From positions 2,381,310-2,445,309 of the forward strand of contig NW_004454288.1 in assembly GCF_000283155.1 (NCBI RefSeq): a stretch of DNA of 64,000 nucleotides. Direction: 5' to 3'. Source of the DNA: Ceratotherium simum simum (taxonomy: Eukaryota > Chordata > Mammalia > Perissodactyla > Rhinocerotidae). How positions within the stretch are numbered: the stretch's first letter is position 1; every line of letters begins with the position of its first letter. Shown one piece after another: positions 1 through 9,744 of the stretch. The translations under genes and the position numbers were made by a program. Under the pieces are notes generated by a model, which ran no database searches, was not told the DNA's origin, and was given only the letters and a program-made list of their open reading frames with translations.

Positions 1-143
1 TTGAGCATCTAGAAAGATGGGAAATAGGGAAAACCAGAGGAGTTGCAGGTTTTGGGGAGAAGCCCTGGAGCGCAGACATGGACATGCTAAGCTTGAGATG
101 CCTATTCAATATCCGAGTAGAGATAGTAAGTAGGCAGTGAGGG

Positions 144-400
144 TTTTTTTAAAAGAAGAAGAAGAAGATTGGCCCTGAGCAACATCTGTCGCCAATCTTC
201 CTCTTTTTCTTCTTTCTCCCCAAAGCCCCAGTACATAGTTGTATATCATAGTTGTAGAGTTGTAGCTCTTCCATGTGGGACGCCGCCTCAGCATGGCTTG
301 ATGAGCAGTGAGTAGGTCTGCGCCCAGGATCCAAACCAGTGAACCCCGGGCCGCCGAAGCCAAACGCACGAACTTAACCGCTAGGCCACCAGGCCGGCCC
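144..400 (-). mobile_element. ERE-type tRNA-derived SINE
   Basis: The reverse complement of the ERE head (GGCCGGCC, then the GGCTTAGCGGTTAAG-like A box) is at the right end (about 365-400), with a T-rich tail at the left. The body has the AAAGCCCCAGTA...TAGTTGTAT block and one GGAAGATTGGC module. It is diverged, with a duplicated TAGTTGTA segment at 234-264. Confidence 0.85.
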
Positions 401-622
401 CGGGCAGCTTGGTATCTGCGTCTGCAGTTAGGGGAGAGCTCCTAAATGGAGCTGTCTATACAGAGCACTCAGCCTGTATTTAAACCCACAACACTGGATG
501 AGATCACCCGGAAACTAAGCATAGGGAGAAACCAGATGAGTTTTAAGGGCTGAGACCCAGGGCATTCTTTTGTTAAGATACTGGGTAGACCAGGTGCAAC
601 CAGCAAAATCGAAACTGTAGGG

Positions 623-940
623 GGGCTGGCCCCATGGCTTAGCGGTTAGGTGCGCGTGCTCTGCTACTGGTGGCCCAAGTTCAGATCCCAAGCGCGCACC
701 AACGCACCCCTTCTCCGGCCATGCTGAGGCCGCGTCCCACATACAGCACCTAGAAGGATGTGCAGCTATGACATACAACTATCTACTGGGGCTTTGGGGA
801 AAAAAAGGAGGAGGATTGGCAATAGATGTTAGCTCAGAGCCGGTCTTCCTCAGTAAAAAGAGGAGGATTAGCATGGATGTTAGCTCAGGGCTGACCTTCC
901 TCACACAAAAAAAAGAAAAAAAGAAAGAAAGAAAAAAAAG
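623..940 (+). mobile_element. ERE SINE with two extra AGGATTGGCA modules
   Basis: Head GGCTGGCCCCATGGCTTAGC, B-box region, then ACATACAACTATCTACTGGGG, two tail modules (near 805-900) and a poly(A/G) tail. It is flanked by the direct repeat ACTGTAGGG at 614-622 and 941-949, a target-site duplication. Confidence 0.9.
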
Positions 941-1264
941 ACTGTAGGGAACGTCCCAGAACAACTAGTTTCTTCAGCAAATATGTTGCTAGGAGAGAGA
1001 CAGAGACAGCGACAGAGAGAGGAAGGAACTATGGACTTAAAAAAAAAAAAAAACTTAAGAGATCTATCAATCACTTCTAGCATAAAGACTTTATTTGGAT
1101 CCTGATTCAAACAAACCATAAAAAACAAAAATGATGAGACAATTGGGGAAATTTGAGAGCTAACTGGATATTTGAAGATTTCAAAGAATTGTTGTTAATA
1201 TTTTTAAGTTTGATAACAGAATTGTGGTTATATTTTTAAAGGAGTGCTTATCTTCCAAAGGAAT

Positions 1265-1670
1265 GGTGTTGGTTGGCAAACTGGCCCCCATACTCGGAGG
1301 GCAAGGAGAGACCAAGGAAAGAGTCAGACCACTCCAGGGTGGTAGGTGGCAGTTGTGGCAATGGAACTTATTACATAGGAGGCTTGTCTGTGGGTGGCTG
1401 CAAGACACATAGATCTCTGCACCTGCCTGCTAGAATCTTAAGGGTTTATATAGAGGCCTTAACAGGGTTCAGCCACGTATACCAACCAGATGGTCTCAAC
1501 AACACCTTACTCTCTCAAGGCTACAACCTTGAAAACGGCTCCCACTGTGGGAGCGGTGGGCAGAATGTACATTCCAAGCACAGGCAGGGGGTAAGGAGTC
1601 ACTAATTGCCCAGGTCCAGCTCATGGGTCAACCGGCGGTCACGTCCTCTCGATGACCTCCTCCAACAAGG
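1265..1670 (-). mobile_element. Solitary retroviral-type LTR, family not assigned
   Basis: Read on the minus strand, it begins TGTTGGAGG and ends CCAACCAACA (the TG...CA rule). It has a TATA-like TATATAAACCC near 1445-1455, then AATAAG and a pyrimidine-rich U5-like end with TCTTTCCTTGGTCTCTCC. The length of about 400 fits an LTR. No internal retroviral genes are adjacent. Confidence 0.55.
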
Positions 1671-1671
1671 G

Positions 1672-2010
1672 GTCAGCAAACGACAACCCAAGGGCCAAAT
1701 CCAAATGGCTGCCTGGTTTTGTGTGGCTCACAAGCTAAAAATGGTGTTTACATTTCTAAATGGTTAAAAAAAAAAAACCAAAAGAACAATATTTCTTGAT
1801 GTATGAAAATTTCCTGTATGAAATGTAAATGTTAGTGTCCATAAATAAAGTTTTGTTGGAATATGGCCAGGCTCGTTCATGTAAGTGTTGTCTATGGCTG
1901 CTTCATGCTGTGATGGCAGAATTGAGAAGTCGCGACAGAGACTGTGTGGTCTACAAAGCCGAAAATATTTACTCTCTGTTCCTTCACTGAAAAAGTTTGC
2001 CAGATCCCCT
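1672..2010 (+). mobile_element. Non-autonomous hAT-type DNA transposon fragment
   Basis: The left end GGGGTCAGCAAACxxxxxCCC and the right end AAAAAGTTTGCCAGATCCCC are near inverted repeats. Inside are AAATAAAGTTTTGTTGGAATA and GTTGTCTATGGCTGCTT, familiar from a mammal-wide hAT family. A related copy lies in the other orientation at 51535-51760. Confidence 0.7.
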
Positions 2011-2244
2011 TTTAGAGCTATATATCTACATACTTACAGAAGAAATGTGATGTTTGAGATGGCTTCAAAATAGTACGGGAGGGAGGAAACAGGTGGGAGG
2101 TGGGTATAGATGAAACAAGGTTGGCTATGGGTTGACAGTTGAAGCTGGGTGATGGGTACATGAGGTTCGTTATATTCTTCTGTCTACTTTTGTATATGTT
2201 AGAAATTTTTCACATAAACGATTTTTAAAAAGAAAAAGCAAAAC

Positions 2245-4175
2245 AAAAGAGGCTGTGTGTTTTTAATAGAAGAGGGTGGATAGATGAGGAGGAACTGGGA
2301 AAGAGGGGTGAGAGGAGAGCAGAAGGCCAGAAGAAAAACAGGTCAGCATGGTGTCCTTGAGGTCAAGTGCAGAGAGGGGAGGAGGACCACTCAAGAGCTA
2401 CTTCTGGTCCAGTCAGATGAGGACTGGGAATTGCACTTTGCCGCACCTCATTCTCAGGCAGCCCGCACCCCAGTTATAGGATGCCACCCTCTTAACAGGA
2501 ACTTGATGGGAACACCGTAATGCACACCCGCGGTTTCTTGAGATATTTTATAGGTGCCCCAGCATCCTTTGATACAGACTTCCCTGGTATTGTCTGGCTT
2601 GTAATGCAAATGGATTCTTTATCCCTCAAGAGGACTTCCACAACCAGCTTTGGAAATAGTTATGCTCATTTTACTGCCCAGGGCGAAAACAAATGGAAAC
2701 TTTTGAAACCTCCAGACGCGAAAAGCCAAGCATTCTAACAGGTTTTGAGCAAACCCGATCCCAAAGCACCTTGCAGATGCGTTCTGCCCCCCACCAATCC
2801 CACCCCACGCTGGTATGTTCAACTCTCACAATAACTCTTACTGGGTTTGGGGCTTTGGGGCTTTGAGGCACCTCTGGCCCTTTTTTCTCCCTTCCCTTTG
2901 GTCAGCTGCCCTGGGCACTGGCCTCATTCACAACTCTCCAGTTTCCCAGACAATGAGGTTTCTTGTGCTTCCTGCTCCAGCGTTCCTGCTAACTCGGAGA
3001 GGTTTACGGTTACTGAAACAGATGCTTCGCTTTCTGCTACGCATAATGTCTTCCTTCCAATGAAACTCCAGCCCATCGCCAGTACAGGATTTGGGTTTAA
3101 TTAAAGGCCCTCTGGGTCACTCTCTTTCGGGAGATTGGCCAAAAGGATCGAAAGGACTGTGCAGGGCAATGGAAATTTGGGGGTCACTGGCTTTCTCCAC
3201 GGGCCCCGCCCCGTCCCCAACAAAAGGCTCCCCCGCGGCAGACCAGCGGAAATCTGGCAAGCAAGGACTTTGGTGGAATCTAAAATGAAAACAGCAACAA
3301 TAACCACAAACCTGAAATGAACACGGCCTCCTGAGAAACTGCCCACGTTTGGATGAGCAGGGAGACCAACCGTCATGGTTTCCTGGGACTGAGGGGTTGA
3401 GTTTAAAAACCAGGAAAGTCACAGGCAAAGCTGGACGAGTTGGTCACCCTATGGATGAGAGACATTTCGTCTTCTATGAAACTTGCAAAGGTGCCGGGAG
3501 GTTCCCCCAATGCTGGGACCTCCCATCCCAGACACAAACCAACAATTCACAATTACATGGAGTTTTACTGTTGCAAAGCAGCTCCATTTAAGTTCTGTAT
3601 TATGGATACATATATATGGGCCTATAGATACTAACTTGGAGATTTTCCATAAAAAAAAAAAAAGACACGAGACCATTTTCATTACTATTAATACAAAATG
3701 GGCTAACTTGTCTAGCTTGTAGAATTCCAGGCAAATTGAGCTGGATTTGGATTTTATTTCAAACCTTGGTGCTGGAACGGCCCGGCTCACAAGGGTTGTA
3801 GAAGTCAAGCGAATGGGCACTTTCTGGACTGGAGGCATGGAGGCCTGAGCTCTCGTCCCAGCTCTGCCCCTGATGGTGAGACTCTGGACAGTCATTCCCC
3901 TTCCTCTCTTTTAGTCTCAGGGGAGCAAAATGGAAGGCTTGGGATTCCACGATGAAAGGTGGAGAGAGGGAGAAACTGATCTCGCCAAGCATCTTCCAGG
4001 CGCCCGCATCATGCCAGGCGCCCCCTTCTATTTATTCTTTCCATCAGCCCTGAAGGTTTATTTTCCTTGGTTCACAGATGAGTTCAGTGGACACGCAGAG
4101 GTCGCACAGCAAGCAAAGGACAGAGAGGGGTCCCAACGCAGAGCTGCCTGTCTCCCTAGTAATCACAATCCTAGC
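2245..4175. other. Mostly unique intergenic DNA
   Basis: No gene or clear repeat was recognised, except a MIR-like stretch near 3800-3905 (GGACTGGAGGCATGGAGGCC to TTTTAGTCTCAG). Open frames here are short and without recognisable domains. Confidence 0.5.
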
Positions 4176-4189
4176 AACCACTGAATGAG

Positions 4190-4375
4190 AATAAGTATAT
4201 GCCTCTCCTTATACGTTCTCTCACTTAATCCTTGCAAAATCTTTGAGGCAAATATTACCATTATCTCTATTTCACAGATGAGGAAACAAGTTCTAAGAGG
4301 TCAAGTGACCTGCTCAAGGTCACACAGCTACTAAGTGGCAGAGCCAGGTCCCAAACCCAGAGGCTTTGCTCTCCA
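4190..4375 (-). repeat. MIR SINE
   Basis: TTTCACAGATGAGGAAACAAG, then GGTCACACAGCTACTAAGTG and GGCAGAGCCAGG form the reverse complement of the MIR core. Confidence 0.8.
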
Positions 4376-4454
4376 GCCTCTCTGCTCGGCAGCCCTGAAC
4401 CTAAAACTCCAGGCGGCTGGCGCCACCTCAGGGATAGAAGCCTTAGCTTTAATT

Positions 4455-4775
4455 TGGACCACTCATCACGAGCTGTGTGCTCTTGGGCAAATTCCTTAAC
4501 CTCTCTGGGTTTGCATTTCCTCCTCTGTACAATAGGGATGGCTATAGTACCTCCCACCCAAAGACTGTGTAAACGTTTTTAAAGTTCATAAGTTTATCCA
4601 ATGCATAGTTGGTGCAGTCTGCCTTACCTGCATTTTCCCATTTCTTGCTCACAACAGCTATGAGGTAATATATGTAAACAACTTTCCTTGTATGTAAAAT
4701 ATGTAAAGAACTGAGCCCAGCATTGGCACACATAAGCACTCAGTGAATAGTAGCTATTATTATCCTTGATGATAT
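4455..4775 (+). repeat. MIR SINE, possibly interrupted
   Basis: GAGCTGTGTGCTCTTGGGCA and CTTAACCTCTCTGGG match the MIR core. GCACTCAGTGAATAGTAGCT near 4735-4755 matches the MIR 3' end. The stretch in between is longer than usual. Confidence 0.7.
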
Positions 4776-4969
4776 TGTTTTTGCTGCTGATATTATTATT
4801 GCACAGCTGTAGTCATTGCTATTCTTATTACTACTACTAAGTGGGTTCGGATCCCCTTCCTGGAAGTGTCATCACCCACCCTCCTATGGACCCCCACACC
4901 CCATGAGCTCGCTCTCCTTTCTCTCTCGGTCATTCCCCTCCCCGTGCACATCTTGTGCCCCTCCCCTGG

Positions 4970-5340
4970 GAAGGCCCCGCGGCGAGCCCGCAGCCCGCAC
5001 CCCCCGCGCCTGCCCGCGGGGTCCTCCTCCCCGGCCCGCCGCNNNNNNNNNNNNNNNNNNNNNNNNNNNNNNNNNNNNNNNNNNNNNNNNNNNNNNNNNN
5101 NNNNNNNNNNNNNNNNNNNNNNNNNNNNNNNNNNNNNNNNNNNNNNNNNNNNNNNNNNNNNNNNNNNNNNNNNNNNNNNNNNNNNCGCCAGCCTGCACGG
5201 CGCGACCTGCTCCCTGCTGTGGCCCAAGTGGAAACCGAGGCACCGAGAGCCGCGGGGCTCCCAGTCCCCGCCCGGGGCTTCCTCTCCAGACCGCAGCGCG
5301 CAAGACGCCGGCGACAACGCACTCTCCCTCGCCCCTCTCT
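4970..5340. promoter_or_regulatory. Orphan CpG-rich block around an assembly gap
   Basis: About 70 bases before and 155 bases after the gap at 5043-5185 are very GC- and CpG-rich (runs such as CCCCGCGGCGAGCCCGC), in a neighbourhood that is otherwise AT-rich repeats. It lies about 4.5-6.5 kb beyond the METTL9 3' end. Frames are open through it on both strands, but GC-rich sequence gives this by chance. It could be a small CpG-island promoter, an exon of an unannotated transcript or a GC-rich repeat relic. Confidence 0.4.
5043..5185. other. Assembly gap (143 N)
   Basis: Run of N inside a CpG-rich block. The true length is unknown. Confidence 0.95.
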
Positions 5341-5374
5341 GAGACTGCAGCTAGGGAGGAGGATGAGGAGCGCT

Positions 5375-5725
5375 AAGGACATATCCACCAATTGCAGTGT
5401 GGGGACTGGATTGGGATCCGTATTCAACAACTAAAAATGTATAAGACAACTGGAGCTATGTGGTCACTGGATATTTAATGCTTAGGTTTTTAAGGTGTGA
5501 TAATTATACTGAGGCTCTCTTTTAAGGGGCATTTTTTGCAGATATAGATTTACAAAACTGAAATATGATGTCTGGGATTTGCCTGGAAATAATGGGGACC
5601 GAGGAGTGTGCATGAAACAAGATTGGCCATGCGTTGATAACCGCAGTAGCCGTGTTAGCAGGGTCATTATTACCTCATTTTCTTCTTTTATATGTGATTG
5701 GAATTTTCCCTAATAAAAAGTTTTT
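5375..5725 (+). mobile_element. Old L1-type 3' UTR fragment
   Basis: GGACATATCCACCAATTGCA, AAATATGATGTCTGGGATTT, ATGAAACAAGATTGGCCATG and GGAATTTTCCCTAATAAAAAG follow the same 3' UTR pattern as the fragment at 1040-2240. Confidence 0.6.
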
Positions 5726-5789
5726 CTTTTTAAATAAAAGAACTGTAAAGATGTTCAGACCCCTTCATCAGGAAATGTGACTAAATTTA

Positions 5790-6110
5790 TCTAAAGGAAA
5801 AAAAACTCCTCAGAAGTAAAAAAGTTTTGTGCACCAAAATATTTACTGCAGCAGCATTACATATATATACAAAACAAGGGCGGAGTAGGGGGAAAAGATC
5901 CAACTTAAGCGTCCACCAATAAAGAAATGGTTACATAAACTGATACCTCAACTCTATGGGTTCTACAGCCATTAATATGGGCGTTAACCAAGACCGTGTA
6001 ATAGTAACACAAGGAAACGATTTTATATCCCCCAAAGCCAAATATTAAGTAATTAAGTGCATATGTGTATGCACTTTTATTAAAACAGAAAGAAAATATA
6101 TTGAAGCATT
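5790..6110 (+). mobile_element. Old L1 3' end fragment
   Basis: GCAGCATTACATATATATAC, then GTCCACCAATAAAGAAATGG and ACAGCCATTAATATGGGCGT resemble the degraded L1 ORF2 end (ATTATTCACAAT... AACTAAATGTCC...). Confidence 0.5.
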
Positions 6111-6462
6111 AGGTTTGCGTGATGAGATCATGCACTTTTCTCTTTTCTAATGAAAATATAATTGCGAACTCGAGAGAGTCTCTTGCAATCCCTCACATTT
6201 AATGAAACACATCTCAATACCTGAAAAATTTTTGAGTAGCAACTGAAATGTGTACTGCTGACTGTCAGTGGCAAAATTAGACATTCTCTTCAGAAACGGG
6301 TAAGTGTGCTGTTCTGTTGTTCATCTGGTGGTGATCTATATTAGTGCTCAGCATCCTCAAAAACATCTTTTATCACCCAGCTCTTGGTTTCATCCTTTGA
6401 AAAAGCAGCTTACTCTCAAGCCCTAAATGATGGAAAATGTCTTCCAGCTTTTGTCAATTTTT

Positions 6463-6650
6463 TCTTTTGGTGAGGAAGATTGGCCTTGAGCTAACATCAG
6501 GGCCAATCTTCCCCTTTTCTGTATGTGGGACGCCACCACAGCATGGTTTGAGGAGCGGTGCGTAGGACCAAGCCCGGGATCAGAACCCGAGAACCCCAGG
6601 CTGCCAAAGCGGAGCACACGAACCAACCACTACACCACCAGGCTGGCCCC
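6463..6650 (-). mobile_element. ERE-type SINE with a perfect 12-bp hairpin module
   Basis: Right end CAGGCTGGCCCC is the inverted head. The left part holds the inverted repeat GGAAGATTGGCC / GGCCAATCTTCC (6474-6485 and 6501-6512). Flanked by TCAATTTTT at 6454-6462 and 6653-6661. Confidence 0.85.
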
Positions 6651-6689
6651 TATCAATTTTTGATTTAGAAAATAGGTATCTGTGAGTTT

Positions 6690-6945
6690 CACATGATTCA
6701 CCTTGGAAGGATGAAGGTATCTTTTCATTTTTACATTTTTTAATGTCAAAAGTTTATAAATATGTATGTGTGGGTACATACATGCATAGAAAAGAGTCTG
6801 GAAGGGCATATACCCAAACGTTAATAGTGGTGCTCTCAAGGTTATGGGGTTGGTCAAGTTTATGTATATTTTCTTCTTTCCAACCATCTGTATTTTCTGC
6901 TTTTTCCATAACAAACATGTTACTTATAATGCAAAAACCAGTAGG
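6690..6945 (+). mobile_element. Old L1 3' UTR fragment
   Basis: GCATAGAAAAGAGTCTGGAA, CCAAACGTTAATAGTGGTGC and CTGTATTTTCTGCTTTTTCC resemble an ancient L1 3' UTR. (AAT)n follows near 6970-6995. Confidence 0.5.
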
Positions 6946-7574
6946 GCTTTATGATCAGTTATAGCCACCTTATAAATAATAAATAATAAATAATAAAAAC
7001 ATGCAGGCAAAATCAAGTGCAGGAAAAACTGTTTCGTTCTGCTGAGTATAAAAAGGACTGCCAAGGTATTCTCAACCACTTCAACTCTACTGTTTGAAAA
7101 GTGTGGAAGGTTCGAAGGCATGTAAAACCAAGATTCTGTGTTGACTCCTGAACGTCTTATAAGAAAATAGCATTTGGGCATTCTGTCTGTTCTTAACTAT
7201 TTTCCAGAACTTAAGTGCAGGTGTATAAGACATTCCAATTTTACATGGTCGTTTATTTGGGGAAAAAATCTTTACTGGATTGTATCATTTTACATGTATT
7301 GAAAGTAATTTTTAAATGGCCTTGTAACAAAAATATAGTATTTAATTCATGTGAATATAGCATATTGACTCTAAAGTCCAGAGGGAAATCTTAAGTTCTA
7401 GTTATGTAATAATATTCTCCTAATTCTCCAAAAGTATAAAATTTCATAGCTAAAAAGATATACTTTGGTATCAGTGAACACTTGTTCCAATTCATTGATA
7501 TCAATATAGATAGCAAGCTACAAAGCACAAATTACTAGTAAATGGAACCCAATGCCATACAAGTTGTACTATAA

Positions 7575-8335
7575 AAACAAATCACTAGTGAAATGCAAAT
7601 GAAAACCACAGAGAGATACGACCTCACACTCATTCGGCTGGCCACTATCAAGAAAAATAGAAAATAACAAGTGTTACTGAGGATGTGGAGAAATTGGAAC
7701 TCTTGTGCACTGTTGGTGGGAACGTAAAATGGTGCAGCTGCTGTGGAAAATACTATAATTCCTCAAAAAATTAAACATAGAATTACCATATGATCCAGCA
7801 ATTCCACTTCTGGGTATCCACCCAAAAGAAGTGAAAACAGAGACTCAAACAGGTATTTGTACACCATGTTCATAGAGGCATTATTCACAATAATGAAGAG
7901 GTGGAAGTAACGCAAGTGTCCATTGACAGATGAGTGAATAAGCACAATGTGGTATATACATACAATGGAATATTATGCAGCCTTAAAAAGGAAATACTGA
8001 CACATGCTACAACATGGATGAACCTTGAGAACATTAAGTGAAATAAGCCAGTCACAAAAAGACAAATGTTGTATGATTCCACTTATATGAGGTACCTAGA
8101 TTGGTCAGACTCATAGAAAGTAGAATGGTGGCTGCCAGGGGCTGGTGGGAAGAGGGAATGGGGAGTTAAGTGTTTAATGGGTAAAGAGTTTCAGTTTTGC
8201 AAGACGAAGAGTTTTAAAGATTCATGGTGATGATGGTTACACAATATGAATGTACTAATACCACTGAACTGTACACCTAAAAATGGTTAGGATGGTAAAT
8301 TTTATGTGTATTTTACTACAATAAAAAAAACTGGG
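7575..8335 (+). mobile_element. L1 3' end (ORF2 terminus and 3' UTR)
   Basis: GAGGATGTGGAGAAATTGGA, CACTGTTGGTGGGAACGTAA, TACCATATGATCCAGCAATT and AATGGAATATTATGCAGCC are degraded L1 ORF2 terminus. The 3' UTR ends CACTGAACTGTACACCTA...TACTACAATAAAAAAA. Minus-strand ORFs over it are shadows. Confidence 0.9.
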
Positions 8336-8379
8336 AGAGAGAGATAAAGAACGGTACTGTGTCAGTGAACACTAATAAT

Positions 8380-8655
8380 TTTAAAAGTAAGCAACTAAAT
8401 GGGATGTGGTATCCTGAATTGACTCCTAGAACAGAAAAAAGTCCTTAATGGAAAAATGGGCAAAATCCCAATAATGTGTAGTTTACTTAATAGTAATGTA
8501 CCGGTGTTAATTTCTTAGTTTTGACAACACACCATGGCTATGTAAGATAGTTAACATTAGGAAAACTAGGTAAAGAGTATACAGGAATTCTCTGTCCTAT
8601 CTTTGCAAGATTTCTCCAAATCTAACATTATTCCAAAGTAAGTTTATTTAAAAAT
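8380..8655 (+). mobile_element. Old L1 3' UTR fragment
   Basis: GGAAAAATGGGCAAAATCCC, GTTTTGACAACACACCATGG and CTTTGCAAGATTTCTCCAAA follow a common ancient L1 3' end, terminating near TTATTCCAAAGTAAG. Confidence 0.6.
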
Positions 8656-8813
8656 AAAATTTTAAAAGGCAAGTGATAAATAAAAGGAAATTAAAATCAA
8701 TTCCTACATAGAAGACTACACAAATGTATTAGAAGAATTGATAAAGCAGCAAAATATGAATGCCTATACAGATAGCTACAGTAGGTGTGAAATTTTTATT
8801 TTTATTGGGCTGT

Positions 8814-9040
8814 TCACTGTTGTCTAGCTATTGTCTCATCATCTACTAATTGCAAAAAGGCAGGCTGTTGAATTTTACATTGTAGCAAGATTTCCTTAAT
8901 GATTCCAGGTGAAGTTTTTTCACTTAGATCAGAAATGTTTCTTAGCATGGAAACAGTGTGAAATTCCTTCTGCCAATCCATGACTTTATATCTTTGATAA
9001 GTTGGTTCTAAGTTTGTGAGCATCCTGACTGTTTCAAGTC
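8814..9040 (-). pseudogene. Short protein-like open frame, unidentified
   Basis: A minus-strand frame of 69 codons (9023-8817) plus five in-frame codons upstream reads like real protein (for example DWQKEFHTVSMLRNISDLSE, IKEILLQCKIQQPAFLQLVD) and ends in TGA followed by AATAAAAATAAA. An in-frame TGA near 9040 blocks it upstream; a one-base shift would continue a few protein-like codons (EPKLEF). I could not assign the family. It may be a fragment of a processed pseudogene, or chance. Confidence 0.3.
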
Positions 9041-9744
9041 AATTATGAATTCCAGTTTGGGTTCAGTGGACTCCTAGGTGGTACAACTCAGCCAGACAGA
9101 CCTGAGTCAGTGCGCCGTCTCCAGCTGTAATATGGGTGCGTTGGATATAAGCTTATTTGGTGGTACTTAGGCACCTGCACATACAGCGTAGGTGGCTTTA
9201 GCCACTGGAAGTCCATGTGGAATGTGCTGTAGTTGTTAGAGAAAAAGGATCAAGAAACACTACTATCAGTAAAAATGGGGTGGGAAGCAATTGCTAAAAA
9301 CATCTTGCTTCATTACGAGTCTAGTTAAACACTATCCTCAGAACTAAGTGAAAACAAAGCTTTACTCAGAAAGACGACCTGAAACAACTAAGTTTTACTT
9401 TATCTCCCAGCCCAGCTTCTTTTCTGTTAAAGGTCAACTATGTAAGTTTTGATGACATATAGAAGGGTAGAAAATACACTATTGCTTTTAACGACTCTGC
9501 ACAAGGGACAAATGACTAAGGCTATTGTATCTCCCTTCCTGGCCTTCTCTGAAATCAGGGGTCTAGACACTCAGGGGACTTACAACTGCAGGTGCAGAGA
9601 GCTCGGACTCCCAGGTGCAGCTTGCATTTCCTTTCTCCAGAACCTTTAAGGTCAACTGGTTAGCTTGCTTTGACCACAAATAGAGCTGTCTTAATTTCTC
9701 TAGCACAACCCTAACTTGATATGAAGCACTTACACGAGGAATGG

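Larger units (their letters stand above)
1040..2240 (+). mobile_element. Old L1 3' UTR fragment split by later insertions
   Basis: 1040-1262 (ATGATGAGACAATTGGGGAA, GGATATTTGAAGAT) and 2013-2240 (GAGATGGCTTCAAAATA, GATGAAACAAGGTTGGCTAT, ATATGTTAGAAATTTTTCAC) read like consecutive parts of one mammalian L1-type 3' UTR consensus. An LTR and a hAT fragment occupy the middle. The subfamily is from memory and approximate. Confidence 0.55.

Noticed and set aside
1273..1605. 110-codon plus-strand open frame
   Set aside because: It lies over the LTR-like block, on the opposite strand to its TATA-like and poly(A)-like signals, with no protein domain.
3449..3895. 148-codon minus-strand open frame
   Set aside because: Low-complexity, no recognisable domain, overlaps a MIR-like stretch; no splice or promoter support.
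4796..5434. Several long open frames on both strands
   Set aside because: They run through the N gap and CpG-rich flanks, so openness comes from N and GC content.
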